22,636 nt of DNA, taken from NCBI GenBank assembly GCA_004151065.3, contig NWUY0300000430.1, positions 164,531 through 187,166 of the forward strand, given 5' to 3'. Positions 11,490-21,149 of the stretch are shown here, piece after piece; the stretch's first letter is position 1, and each line of letters starts with the position of its first letter. The notes beneath the pieces are model-generated. The model was not told the DNA's origin, made no database searches, and saw nothing but the letters and a program-made list of their open reading frames with translations. The translations under genes and the position numbers were made by a program. This DNA is from Larix sibirica. Taxonomy: Eukaryota; Streptophyta; Pinopsida; Pinales; Pinaceae.

Positions 11490-13716
11490 TATAGATCCAT
11501 TTTAAACACAGACTTATTAAATATTGAAAAAGATTTATGTTTTTAGGTATAAATTTTTGTTATCTTAAATTTTATACACATTAAGATAAAATTTATACTT
11601 CAAGAAATTGGATTCTTCTTGGTGTTTAATAGATACATTAATTTAATGTAATGTGACAACATCTCTCCCATACTGATTGTAAGCACCTCACTATTCTCAA
11701 TCAAAAAAGTAGAAATGAAATGTTATATAACTATAAAAATGGTTTTTTTAAGTAAAAAAATATATTACTAATCAATTAATCCTGTGAAGTTCATCTATAG
11801 ATTTAAAAAAATATATATATATAAAAACTTCAAGATATAAATAATAATAAAAAAACCACTAACACTAACTAGCACACATAATAAATAAATATAGAAGTGT
11901 TAGATTGCATTGAAGAGAAATTTATAAGTAAATTTGGTTAATATTTTGAATTTAAATTTTGTTTATGGATTAGTAATAGACAAAATTTAATGTTTAAGAT
12001 TTTAATTATCTAGACAAAATTGTAACCACAGATTATATATTAAGTATATTTTAATAATGTATAATTAATATAATTAACTACTTGTCTAAAACTATATATT
12101 CCTATATTCATTATATAATTTGTATGATTAGCATTCTTTTTTTTTCATGAAAAAATATTATAGCTCAAAAATTTTATTCAAAAACTCTGAAAGATATTGT
12201 TCAATTGGCACATGTGCCTTACACACAGTCGTAGATAAATATTAACATTATGCTTACAATACAAAAAACATCAAACCAACCATCCCAAAGATACTACAAA
12301 ATTGTTACAACAACACTGAAGATATAGTCCTCCTTCGTGATGAGAAAATTTGTGACAAATTTAGGCGGATCCTCAAAGAAACATAAATACCCATGGACAG
12401 TAGATTAACCAAGGAGGGGTCCTTGATTAAATATAAAACCCATGGTCAAAGGCTTAACCAAAAAACAGGGTCAAGTTCCCTAATGATATATTTATCAACC
12501 TCCCAAACTTTCCCAAATTGAAATCTCATTCTTACTAAATAGAGTATTATAATAAAATAATTACGGCCCCCTATGAGAGTCGGGGTAATTCGACCAGAGA
12601 TTCATCAGCACCATATAGGAAAAGATGAGCTCTTTATAGCACGTGTAAACTCTAACTTTACTTTTAACCTTACCTTGACCTACTTACTTTTTTAATATTG
12701 AGAAAGCAAAAGTAATCAACCTTCAATCCTTCTTTGGGTCGGGCTCATTAGTATGGGACTTTCTTGATTGGCACTTATTATTGGCATTTCATGGTAGGAT
12801 GATACGACTTACATAACTATTTTATTTCTTGAAAAGCCGAGGCATATTATGAATGAGTCACAAAGCACACGAGTCAAGGGTGTACTAGAAGTGGTTATAT
12901 AATGCGTTATAAGGGCAATTTATATGGTTTTTTACATTTTCTTTTTATCCCCTTGTTCAATCTTCATGCTCAGTATTCCTTCACTTAAGTTATCTTCCGC
13001 GAATAAGTATTCGTGAACGTAAGGCGTAGTAGGGTATAGAGACTAGCTATTATACTCTAATAAAATAATGAACATAACAATCATTTATAACTAACAACTT
13101 TACACAAGAGGTTCACAACTTGGGACTCATATTGACATGTGGTTGATCCTTAAAAATCTTATACCTCAACTCTAACACAATTTGAAACGTTTTTAGGTAG
13201 TATTATTTTTCATTTCCACTTTTAACCTTAATCTAGATTTAACTCCATATTACTCATTTTTTACTACTTAGTATTGTATATAGAAAAAAAAGGAAGGATA
13301 GTAAAATAAGTTATATATTCTTATTGATGTCAATTAAAAATAATAATTTTAATTTATTAATTTTTATAAATATTTTGAAATTTTTTAATTATTATTAATT
13401 ATTTATAATATCTTAATTATATTTCATAATTTTCTCAAAATATTTTTTTAAATACTTAGATTGTATATTGAAATAAATTAGTGAAAATCCCCACTACTTA
13501 TGTTATAAACTTTCTTTGTAACACTTTAATCTTTATTTTTTTTTAATCATTTATATTTTAAAATATAAATAAATTATTAAGAATCCCCTTATGTTACCAA
13601 AGTTGTTAAACTTCCTTTGTAACACATCGCGAGAATTCAATTTGTTAAGAAAAATGCAAATGCTTGCCATTTTAAAGTAAAAGAAAAATAAGCAACTTTT
13701 AATTTCCTTATTCTTT
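11490..13716. other. AT-rich spacer without recognisable genes
   Basis: Very AT-rich sequence with short open frames only. From ~12137 to ~12540, read on the minus strand, a U-rich segment ends in TTTTTTCATGAAAAAAAAAG and could be a LINE 3' UTR with its A tail, but no protein motif confirms it. The part 13260-13570 is almost pure A/T. Confidence 0.5.
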
Positions 13717-13858
13717 CTTTGTGTTAGAGTTGTTCTTATTTCCAATATGCTTGAGCTTTTATGCTTTCCATCTCTTGTTTTGTTACCCTTTGTGTTAGAG
13801 TTGTTCTTATTTCCAATATGCTTGAGCTTTTATGCTTTCCATCTCTTGTTTTGTTACC
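13717..13858. repeat. Perfect 71-bp tandem duplication
   Basis: Two adjacent copies, 13717-13787 and 13788-13858, each starting ctttgtgttagagttgttc and ending ttgttaccct; no mismatch was seen. An open frame beginning at 13747 crosses it and merely repeats its peptide. Perfect identity implies a recent duplication or an assembly slip. Confidence 0.92.
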
Positions 13859-14002
13859 CTCATGGTCTCCCTTGCTACGCAAACCCCTTCATCTCAACTC
13901 TCGGTTACAATACTAAGATGCTCATCCGAAGCAAAGGTTAAACACGTGAGCGAAGAATAAAATGATTTTGACAATGTTAATGAAAAAAAGTTAATCTCTA
14001 AT

Positions 14003-14063
14003 GATTGTAATACATGATATTTATTCTTAATCTATGAATCTTCACCTCACTTCTAAGTTGCAA
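14003..14063 (+). repeat. Dispersed repeat, copy 1
   Basis: Its core tgaatcttcacctcacttct matches ggaatcttcatctcacctct within 19244-19309, with similar sequence (tgtaata...atttattc..aatctatgaatc) on the left, roughly 80% identical over 60 bases by eye. Same orientation. The second copy abuts the fold-back element. Confidence 0.6.
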
Positions 14064-14199
14064 TTCTCAAGTTGAAAGCAGGGTTAAACACTTAAGTTAG
14101 TGGCTCATTCATCCAAACAATGTTAAATTGATTTTGACAATGTCAGTAAGATTAAGATTATGTGGTAGTAAATATTTGTTGAGATATCGCTATTTTTGT

Positions 14200-14440
14200 T
14201 AAATTTTGTTAACACGGTTGGTTTTGACAAATCTCATTCTACATGGCGAGTCGAGTTCGAACCCTGCAAGGTAACTAAGAGGAGACACTTAAAATCTAGT
14301 CATTCTAAGGGTTGGTGTGGCCCAAACCGAGTGCAATCACCGGGTGATTTTGACGGCTTAAATCCCCCTAGCTCACAATTTCTTGGACCATAGGCTAGTC
14401 CCACAAATCACAGACAAACTAGCAAACAAACAAAAAATGT
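14200..14440 (+). mobile_element. Probable SINE-like element with B box
   Basis: The plus strand carries GAGTTCGAACCCTG at ~14249-14262, a good match to the polymerase III B box. It is followed by a body with GGTGTGGCCCAAACC, CACCGGGTGATTTTGACGG and an A-rich end (aacaaacaaaaaatg, ~14426-14440). The A box upstream is weak (ggttggttttgacaa region) and no target-site duplication was found. Its body differs from that of the minus-strand SINE family in this window. Confidence 0.45.
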
Positions 14441-14553
14441 TGAAATAAGATACATTGTTATAGTAAAAATGTTTTATATTTTAAAATAGAATCCATAAGT
14501 TGTTAAACTAGTTTGGAATATTGTTGAAAAATTAACTCTACTTCAATGGACAA

Positions 14554-14930
14554 ATGGTTTTTACTCTAATAATGGTCATGAATATATCAACCTTTGCTTT
14601 TGGCTTAGGGAACAATACTAATAATCAAGCAGAACACTACGCTTTATACCTGGGATTAAAAGAAGCAGTTGCTCTTGGAATTCGATCATTGGTGGTGATA
14701 GGAGATTCTCTTCTTATCATCGCTCAAGCTAGGCATCGAGAGGATATTATGGATCAAATAGCAGGGCATCTTCATTAACGTATTATTGGCTTACTCCATC
14801 AAATTCTGACCACGCAATTCTTTCATATTCAATGTTAACACAATGCGACAACAAACAAACTTGTAAATGAAGCCTCGAGTATTCCTAGAGGGGGTATGAA
14901 AAAAAATGGGGGTCACTTCTCCTCTTGTTG
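14554..14930 (+). pseudogene. RNase H domain relic of a retroelement
   Basis: In one frame the plus strand encodes FGLGNNTNNQAEHYALYLGL, then SLVVIGDSLLIIAQ, an in-frame TAA at 14776, then LLHQILTTQFFHIQ, a second TAA at ~14836, and HNATTNKLVNEASSIPRGG. The order matches plant RVT_3-type RNase H domains: the NNQAE block with a catalytic Glu, the GDS block with a catalytic Asp, and an H-x-x-R-x-x-N-x-x-A-D-like end now decayed. Such domains end LTR retrotransposon polyproteins and some plant LINE ORF2 proteins; I cannot tell which. The two stops mark it as dead. Nothing recognisable as reverse transcriptase lies just upstream. Confidence 0.7.
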
Positions 14931-15380
14931 GCTCCCTTAGAATTTTTTATGCAATTCTAAGTCCCATTCAAAATTATTAAGCAATCTCATCAAGCATTAA
15001 TTTCTTCATTCGATGGCAAAATTTATTAACGCACATGTCCATGTGGATAGTTCAAAGCGTCTGGGTAAGTGAACCTTCTCGTGAACTCTTGGTTCGCACA
15101 AACAGGACATTAATATGGGCATATGGAGGTACCACCTAGAAGCCTCAACAAGAAGTTTTACATCGTTTAATGGATAGTTTGTTTTAGCCTTCTCATTAGA
15201 ATAGTGCCAAAGGTAGGAAGACTGGTGCGAGGGATAGTTTTAGAATGGTGGTGTGTAGTTAGGTGGACTTTGATGCCTTCTCCTGTGCACTGGGAGATCA
15301 GTTTTCTGCTACATCCAGAGTTTCATACACAGGTAATTTTATGTTGGCTACGTTTGGATTCTGCTCTCTCGTTTGTTTGG

Positions 15381-15490
15381 AAGGTTTGGGATACAAGGGT
15401 GTCTCTGTACGTTTTGGGGAACCAGTTTGTGTGTAAGGTTAGTGATTCAGGGGTGTTTTTGCACTCTCTGGGGGACCAATTTTCTGGTGT
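15381..15490 (+). repeat. Short diverged tandem repeat, two units of ~54 bp
   Basis: Unit 1 (from aaggtttgggatacaagggt) and unit 2 (from aaggttagtgattcaggggt) align through a gggg-acca-ttt block. In one frame they read KVWDTRVSLYVLGNQFVC and KVSDSGVFLHSLGDQFSG. A related gggagatcagttttctg occurs earlier at ~15291, in a different frame. A 130-codon open frame spans the area (15204-15593), but it has no family I recognise and is Trp-, Leu- and Val-rich; I do not call it a gene. Confidence 0.5.
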
Positions 15491-15606
15491 ATATTGGGGT
15501 GAGTGTAATCCGAATTTTCTGGTGACTTTGGCGTCGACACTATCCTGCAAATCAACTGGGCATTTTTGGAGGAGATCTAGGACTATGTTGTAAGAATGGA
15601 CTATGA

Positions 15607-16251
15607 AAAAAACTAGAGAATCTTTCCGCGAGAATCCAAGATACCCATGCCAATATCCATGATATTCGTTCTCAATTGAGATGGATGAGATCTCAAATGG
15701 AAGGTTTGATTATTGTTGTTCATCAAATTACTACTCATGTTCCTATTTTGGATACTCACCTTGATGAAATTGAGCAAACTACTCATCACATTTCCAACTT
15801 TATTTTTGGGCTTGATGCTCGCCTTTACGAGGTTGAAGGGACTATTTGTGCCTGTGATGCTTTGGTTGAAGCAATTTCAAAAACCTTGGTGAAGCATGAA
15901 GACCTCATTGCAGATAAAAACTCCAAGCTGGATGAAAATTCAAAAGGAAAGAATGTTGACGAGTTTATTATGCAACGTTCCCACATTGTTGTAAATATTA
16001 CTAGTTTCGATGAAAGATATGAAAACACTGAAGACAACCAAGGCACTCATACATTGGACAGTGAAGATATAGTTGAAGGAATCCGAGACACTCATGATGA
16101 GGATACTGAGGAGACTATAGAAGAGAATATGGATGATGATATTGAGAGTCAAGAAAGTGATGTTGAGAATACCACAGACGAAGAAGAAGGAAACACTCAA
16201 GATGTTCAGGTCATGGACAATGATACCATCTCTTGGTTTGTTCTTTTATGA
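15607..16251 (+). CDS. Unrecognised acidic coiled-coil protein, or retroelement fragment
   Basis: An open frame follows a TGA at 15604-15606 and runs 214 codons to the TGA at 16249-16251. The first ATG in frame is at 15682; the codons before it (KKLENLSARIQDTHANIHDI) read like coding sequence, so an upstream exon or a lost start is likely. The first part is a predicted coiled coil with spaced hydrophobic residues (IHDIRSQLRWMRSQMEGLI, later THLDEIEQTTHHISNFIFGL). The last ~75 residues are strongly acidic, with many D/E and T (TEETIEENMDDDIESQES and DEEEGN). No catalytic motif or known domain is seen. It may be a gag-like or accessory product of a plant retroelement, since an RNase H relic lies 0.7 kb upstream on the same strand, but that is inference. 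Confidence 0.45.
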   Translation, partial: KKLENLSARIQDTHANIHDIRSQLRWMRSQMEGLIIVVHQITTHVPILDTHLDEIEQTTHHISNFIFGLDARLYEVEGTICACDALVEAISKTLVKHEDLIADKNSKLDENSKGKNVDEFIMQRSHIVVNITSFDERYENTEDNQGTHTLDSEDIVEGIRDTHDEDTEETIEENMDDDIESQESDVENTTDEEEGNTQDVQVMDNDTISWFVLL

Positions 16252-16694
16252 AGTTTTTTTGTAGGTTTCTCTTAGGACAAATTCACAAGAATCTATAGTA
16301 GCTTAGGGAAATATGTTTTTTTGCCTCAAGTTGATTTTCTCTTGGATGAGTGTAATTAAGCTATATACTCTTGAGGATCCTCTAAAACTGCTTTGCGGAA
16401 TTTTTTTACTATTTTACAACAACAAAAATTCATCCTTTTTTAAATACAATCACAATTCTTTTCGTTAAAAAAAAATAGGTAGTTTTCTCTTGAAGTTGCG
16501 TTAAATGATAAATGTAATAAAGCATTTTATGATTCTAAAATTGGATACATAATTCCGATTTAGTTTAATATATGACTAATTTTAGGTTTTCATGATGAAA
16601 AAAACATTATTAAATGTTTTAGGCTACCATGATGAAACTAACCTTTTAAAGAGGATGCTTTGTTGAGAGTTATATTATTAGATATTTTTTATAT
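16252..16694. other. AT-rich spacer
   Basis: No gene seen. It contains several A or T runs, and the motif (t/c)catgatgaaa occurs twice (near 16590 and 16628). The right end carries the left target-site duplication of the SINE. Confidence 0.5.
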
Positions 16695-16933
16695 GAAAAC
16701 AAAGATTCTTTCTTTTCTTTTCTTTTTTTTCTGCGGAAATGGTGCACGGGAAACCCACCAATACTTCCCCACATTTCGTGGATGGTAAGGATGGTAAACC
16801 ATCGGCCAACAATAGCGGGTTGGCCTAACCCCTTAGGACTCAAGGCTTGAACTTGTGACCTCCCCCCGTACCGAGAGAGTGTTCGCACGTCTTACCAATT
16901 GAGCTAACCCTTGGGGCTAGAAAACAAAGATTC
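16695..16933 (-). mobile_element. Complete tRNA-derived SINE with 14-bp target-site duplication
   Basis: Core 16709-16919, minus strand, 211 bp. It begins TAGCCCCAAGGGTTAGCTC; the A box TTAGCTCAATTGG lies at 16907-16895 and the B-box region GGTCACAAGTTCAAGCC at 16860-16844, as in a tRNA. The tRNA-unrelated body includes CATCCACGAAATGTGGGG, and the 3' end is an A-rich tail with interspersed G (plus-strand ttctttcttttcttttc). Perfect direct repeats gaaaacaaagattc at 16695-16708 and 16920-16933 flank it, proving insertion by target-primed reverse transcription. Such elements depend on LINE enzymes in trans. Confidence 0.9.
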
Positions 16934-17800
16934 AATATTATGGACAATAATCAATAAATTTTTAGGTATGAAAATTATTGGATAATAAGTTAATTCATAA
17001 ATGAAGGAAATTTGCAAACTTTCATTTACTGTTGTATAATAAAACATATGGGAAAAGGAAAGCATGAAATGTTTTTCGACATGATTTTAACATGTCTCAA
17101 ACAAAACTCAACATGGTAAATCGGTTGCAATAAAAATATATATTATGCAACTATCCATTTGTTATGTCTCTCATTGCATGCATAACACGTGGAAGGTAAA
17201 TGCTCTTGCTAAGCTTGTTGGTTGGTTGGTGATGATGGGAAGTTGATCGATCTTGGTTGTTGACTGGTCTTTGAGTGCTTGAGCCCCTTTTCAACTTCAC
17301 CCCCTATTTTTTCAATAACTCAGTGAATTCTAATTGATAGAAGCATACCATACTTACAATCAATATGCATTTAATTATCAATCAAATGAATAATATGAAT
17401 TGGATTTGAACTATTAACTAGTTTGTAATGCAAGAGTTGTCCATCTATTGCAAGAGTTGTCTATCTATTCAAAGTACAAAACTTTATGAGGCTTAGGCAT
17501 TTATATTTATGCAATAGTTATGCAATATTTGGTACTGGGAAGGATTATGTGTGTGGAGCAAGATATTATGTCATTCCAAGATTTGGGTAAATATGATATG
17601 GCCATTGCAGCTCAATGCCTTGATGCCATATGCATGAGATTCATTGCCATATCATAGATTTAACACTCATGGTTATTGTTCATATTGTTACTGATTCATA
17701 TAGTCTCTACCAGTACGAACTGATGTTTTTGATGTTTTGTTTTTCTCAAATGTTGTATTGCTCAGGTGTCTCTCAGACTATTGGGCATGGCTTACATTAA
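16934..17800. other. Spacer, no gene recognised
   Basis: Only short open frames. A small tandem repeat (gcaagagttgtc-atctatt) occurs twice near 17430-17470, and a quadruple ttggttgg run near 17217-17231. Confidence 0.5.
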
Positions 17801-17822
17801 TGTGTGTGTGTGTGTGTGTGTG
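17801..17822. repeat. (TG)11 microsatellite
   Basis: Eleven uninterrupted TG dinucleotides directly before ttttaaat. A usual polymorphic simple repeat. Confidence 0.95.
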
Positions 17823-17971
17823 TTTTAAATCCTCTACAACCTAAACCATTTCTCTAATTAGATGCCATGATAATGCCAATGATTTGATGCAATATTAAGA
17901 TATATTTATTTTAGCTAAGCAATAAGAAAGACACATCAATCTAGTATTGATATCTCTTTTGAAGTATTGTA

Positions 17972-18088
17972 ATGGACTCACCAAGATCACTAATATTGCA
18001 AGGAATGTCGTTATTGGTGCTACTAGTGTTATACATGATGTGTATCCAAGCAAAGGCATGCTCCTTGCACAATTGTTGTATGAATTAG
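17972..18088 (+). CDS. Small ORF, signal-peptide-like with Cys cluster (38 aa), uncertain
   Basis: The plus strand ATG at 17972 opens MDSPRSLILQ, followed by a hydrophobic core (GMSLLVLLVLYMM) and a small-residue stretch QAKA, which would suit signal-peptidase cleavage. It then reads CSLHNCCMN and a TAG. The order basic start, Leu-rich core, A-x-A, then cysteines is typical of the first exon of secreted cysteine-rich plant peptides. A possible donor GTATGA lies at 18078-18083, so the Cys region could continue in another exon, but no partner exon was found. With only 38 codons, chance cannot be excluded. Confidence 0.25.
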   Translation: MDSPRSLILQGMSLLVLLVLYMMCIQAKACSLHNCCMN

Positions 18089-19243
18089 TTCTAAGTAGTG
18101 CTAATTATAGAAATCTAAGCTAAAAATAATAGTATATGTTTTATACTAGGGTGATTAGACTCCATATGTTCAAAACATATTGTAGAAGAATGCCAAGTAG
18201 CATTTATCTCAATGTTATTTGTTACCATTCAAACTAAGCCTAGTTCATTTGCTAGTAGCACTAACTAGGATAAGTTCTAATTCTCAAAATGTAGCCTCTC
18301 CTCATGTTGTTGTTGCATCTATCTATGGTGTTAATGATTGTGGATTCAATGAATTAGCAAATCAACAACCCATTGAGGAAATTCAGTGATATTTCACATT
18401 CTTCACTCCTCATCATTTTTGTTTCTTCACTTCAATTACTATTTCTTTTGATTGCAAACTCTACACATTGCTCAGATTCTTATCATTCTTGAATATAGCT
18501 TTGAAAGGATGGCAATGCAAGGGATACATGGAACATTGAACATATCTCTAAAATCTTTGAAGATAGTGCTAACATACATGAAACATGAATATGCTTTTTC
18601 ACGTGTTGAGTGCCACACTTACAAATGTTGCAACTGAAGCGCCAAGGAGACAAGTTAGGAGATAATTTTATATGAAATTATTTGGCTTATAGCATACGAA
18701 TGTTATAGAAAATGTATATGAAGTAGGAAGACTTGTGAAGTCTCGAGAGGGTGGTTAATGTCAAAGTAAAGACTATCATTACTTCATGTTTGAATACTAA
18801 CATTATCAGATTTGCAACTAAACTTGGTGGAATGCTTTCATATTGTTATAATATATCAGCCTACCATGGTTGTTGGTAATGTATGTTTTATTTGTGATGA
18901 GGCCACCCTACTAGTGTTGTTTGCAACATTTGCAATGGAGCAATTTTTCAATTAATCTAGAATCATGCCAATGGCACTGCAATTAATATGAAAACTTGTT
19001 AGCATTAAATAATTTATTCGATATCAAGAAAGTTGTCACCAACTCTACAATAAGAGTTCAAGTTGAGCAACCAATTGTATAATATAAAAAGGATTAAAAT
19101 ATTTGAGAAAAATAAAAAAGGCCAACTGTCTAATGTAGAACCTTGGAAAACATGGAGAAATTTATGGTCAACTACAAACTAATATGTAGTCAATAGTGAA
19201 TCTAATGCAGTATATCTTGCCTATCAACAAGTACAATAATCTA
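18089..19243. other. Spacer with scattered open frames, nothing recognised
   Basis: An open stretch on the plus strand at ~18200-18388 ends in a reading like VVVASIYGVNDCGFNELANQ and a TGA, with no start codon and no family I know. A 61-codon frame at 18452-18637 is also unrecognised. The rest is AT-rich without clear features. Confidence 0.45.
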
Positions 19244-19309
19244 CGATAGTTGTAATATGTATCATTTATTCCCAATCTAGGAATCTTCATCTCACCTCTT
19301 AGTAACTTC
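19244..19309 (+). repeat. Dispersed repeat, copy 2
   Basis: Matches 14003-14063 in the same orientation (core ggaatcttcatctcacctct). It lies immediately left of the fold-back element, so it may be part of the same unit or its insertion target. Confidence 0.6.
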
Positions 19310-19311
19310 AT

Positions 19312-19858
19312 AACATTCTACCCAACACTAAAATGTATCCTAAATAAGAAAAGAGGAGAGAGAAAACAAATCATCTTTAGGTATTTTTGTGATGATTTTT
19401 CTCCCAAACTAGGAAATATGTGCTCTTGGTACCAAAAGAAAGGTCTTAAAGAGAGCTAAAACATTCATTCATTAATTTTTTGAGATTCCTCGCGAATTTT
19501 CTAGGGAAGACGTTTTAGTATTTTTGGGAGAAAAGCATCTTTTAAAAGATTCAAAGAATATTTCAAAACATGCTTTCTTCCATAAATACTAAAACGCCCA
19601 CCCCGAAAAATTCGAGGGGAATCTTTCAAAATATGTTTTTCTCCCATAAATACTAAAACGAACACCCCATAAAATTCGCGAGGAATCTCAAAAAACACAA
19701 CATGAAAGTTGTAGCTCTCTTCAAGACCTTTCTTTTGGTACCAAGAGCACCCAATTCCGGATTTAGGGGAAAGAGTTATCGCAAAAATACCAAAATATTC
19801 CATTTTCTCTCTCCTCTTTTGTTATTAAGGATACATTTTGGGCTTGGTAGTTTCTTAT
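19312..19858. repeat. Long inverted repeat (fold-back or MITE-like element)
   Basis: The left arm ~19312-19552 pairs with the right arm ~19619-19858 around a centre at 19585; coordinates of paired landmarks sum to 39170-39171. Examples: ggtacc at 19428-19433 and 19737-19742; the cgcg of tcctcgcgaatttt at 19491 with its complement ending at 19680; cgttttagta at 19511 with tactaaaacg ending at 19660. Arm identity is high (my estimate 75-85%). The 66-base loop is itself a diverged direct copy of the inner right arm (gaatatttcaaaacatg versus gaatctttcaaaatatg). No transposase frame or clear target-site duplication was seen. A transcript would fold into a long hairpin. Confidence 0.85.
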
Positions 19859-19859
19859 A

Positions 19860-20560
19860 GTTCCCCTAATAGATAAGGCACCATCGAGAGGAAATCATCC
19901 CTAAATGGTATTCCAAACAAAGATTAATGGCTACCACCAAATCAAATCTAGTTATCCAGATTGAGATCAATCGCTCAAAAATGCCTTCGACAAAAATATT
20001 AAAACATTCATAGGTTCTCATATTTCCCACGCATGATTCCCCCTCTGCTGTTGTCTTTAAAAAAAGGGTAGTCCCCTCGAGCAATGTATCTAACCAACAA
20101 ACCAAGGTTGAAACCCTTACCCACAATGTTCATCAAGTCGAGATGGACCTTCAATCTCTACAAGAGCCCATTGTTGAAATCCTCCATTTCCCAAAACCCT
20201 AATCACTCTAGCTCATGATCAAGGTTTGAGTCTATTCCCACCATGGACCTTATCAGTCGCTCCATCGCATTCCCATCCCTGTCATCCTTGTTGTTGTCTA
20301 TGGTGTTCCCATCTCTGGTCTCTTATTCGTCATTAGAATCAACATTGCCCACCCAGGAGATTTGAACCCACAACCTATTGGTGTTTCCACGCCATTTACC
20401 AATGCTCATAAAGCCTCCACTAAGAGGCATGGTGAATTTACTCCCTTGCACTATCATCTTCCCCCCTTCTCCATTGCCTCTTTTGGATCATCTCATCACC
20501 AAATATCCACCCTCATTGATCGACTAGGCACTAGAATTACCCTCTACACACAATGATGTG
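19860..20560 (+). pseudogene. Degenerate coding-like stretch, possibly gag-derived
   Basis: Several plus-strand frames read like protein with interruptions. One includes QQTKVETLTHNVHQVEMDLQ followed by SLQEPIVEIL (about 20090-20190), a heptad-like pattern reminiscent of the N-terminal coiled coil of plant Ty3-type gag. Further fragments appear to 20556. Stops and frame changes break it and no CCHC or protease motif confirms the family. This is a weak call. Confidence 0.25.
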
Positions 20561-20947
20561 ACCTTTGATCCTCCAAAGTTTATGTGCAAACAACCAAATA
20601 TGAATGTGAACTTTGCTTTGAACAAAGTGAAAAATGACATCTATGGGTTGGGTCAGTATCCTTTGTATTCTAATGGTTTCCATCACTCCCGTAGACTCTA
20701 AACTACATCTTACCTTACCATGTTGTTTGAGACCTATCTGCTCTATAGTTCCTCTTATATTACAATGTTTCTTTGAGACCTTGAATTTGGATGCCCTTCG
20801 TTTCTTGTTTTTAAGTTTATGCAAAATCTTTTTCATCCACAAACACATTCATGTATTTGGCTCCAACACTGTTGTTGGCATTCTTTTTGACAATGACACA
20901 AGGTTGCTTAGCCATGAGGAACTCCAACGCAGGCTTTTTCTAACCAT

Positions 20948-21139
20948 AAAGAAGGTTGAATATGAACCTCATTAATGGTATTTCACTCTAAAAATATTTG
21001 AAGAGTAAATAAATGATTAATGGTTTCATACTCTAAAATATTTGAATAGTAATTAAATGGCAACATTGCAGAAAATTATCTCATATTATCAAGGGAATGG
21101 CATGTTAAAAATAAATGAGGTTCATATTCAACCTTCTTT
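20948..21139. repeat. Perfect 26-bp inverted repeat enclosing a 45-bp tandem repeat
   Basis: The arm at 20948-20973 (aaagaaggttgaatatgaac plus six bases) is exactly complementary to 21114-21139, with 140 bases between. Inside, two diverged units, 20973-21017 and 21018-21060, each starting taatggt and containing actctaaaa-atatttgaa-agtaa, lie side by side. This may be a small non-autonomous element or a hairpin; no target-site duplication is evident. Confidence 0.85.
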
Positions 21140-21149
21140 ATAGGACAAT

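Noticed and set aside
11268-11546. 92-codon Phe/Cys-rich ORF
   Set aside because: It is the translation of the ~50-bp minisatellite, not a gene.
12137-12540. LINE 3' UTR on the minus strand
   Set aside because: Only the A-rich tail and U-rich composition support it; no coding remnant or target-site duplication, so it is noted as spacer only.
16844-16919. A tRNA gene, because of good A and B boxes
   Set aside because: No cloverleaf acceptor pairing or anticodon arm is evident; the boxes are the head of a SINE with a body, A-rich tail and target-site duplication.
20634-20975. 113-codon plus-strand ORF as a gene
   Set aside because: No recognisable domain, and its end falls in the 26-bp inverted repeat; likely chance or retroelement debris.
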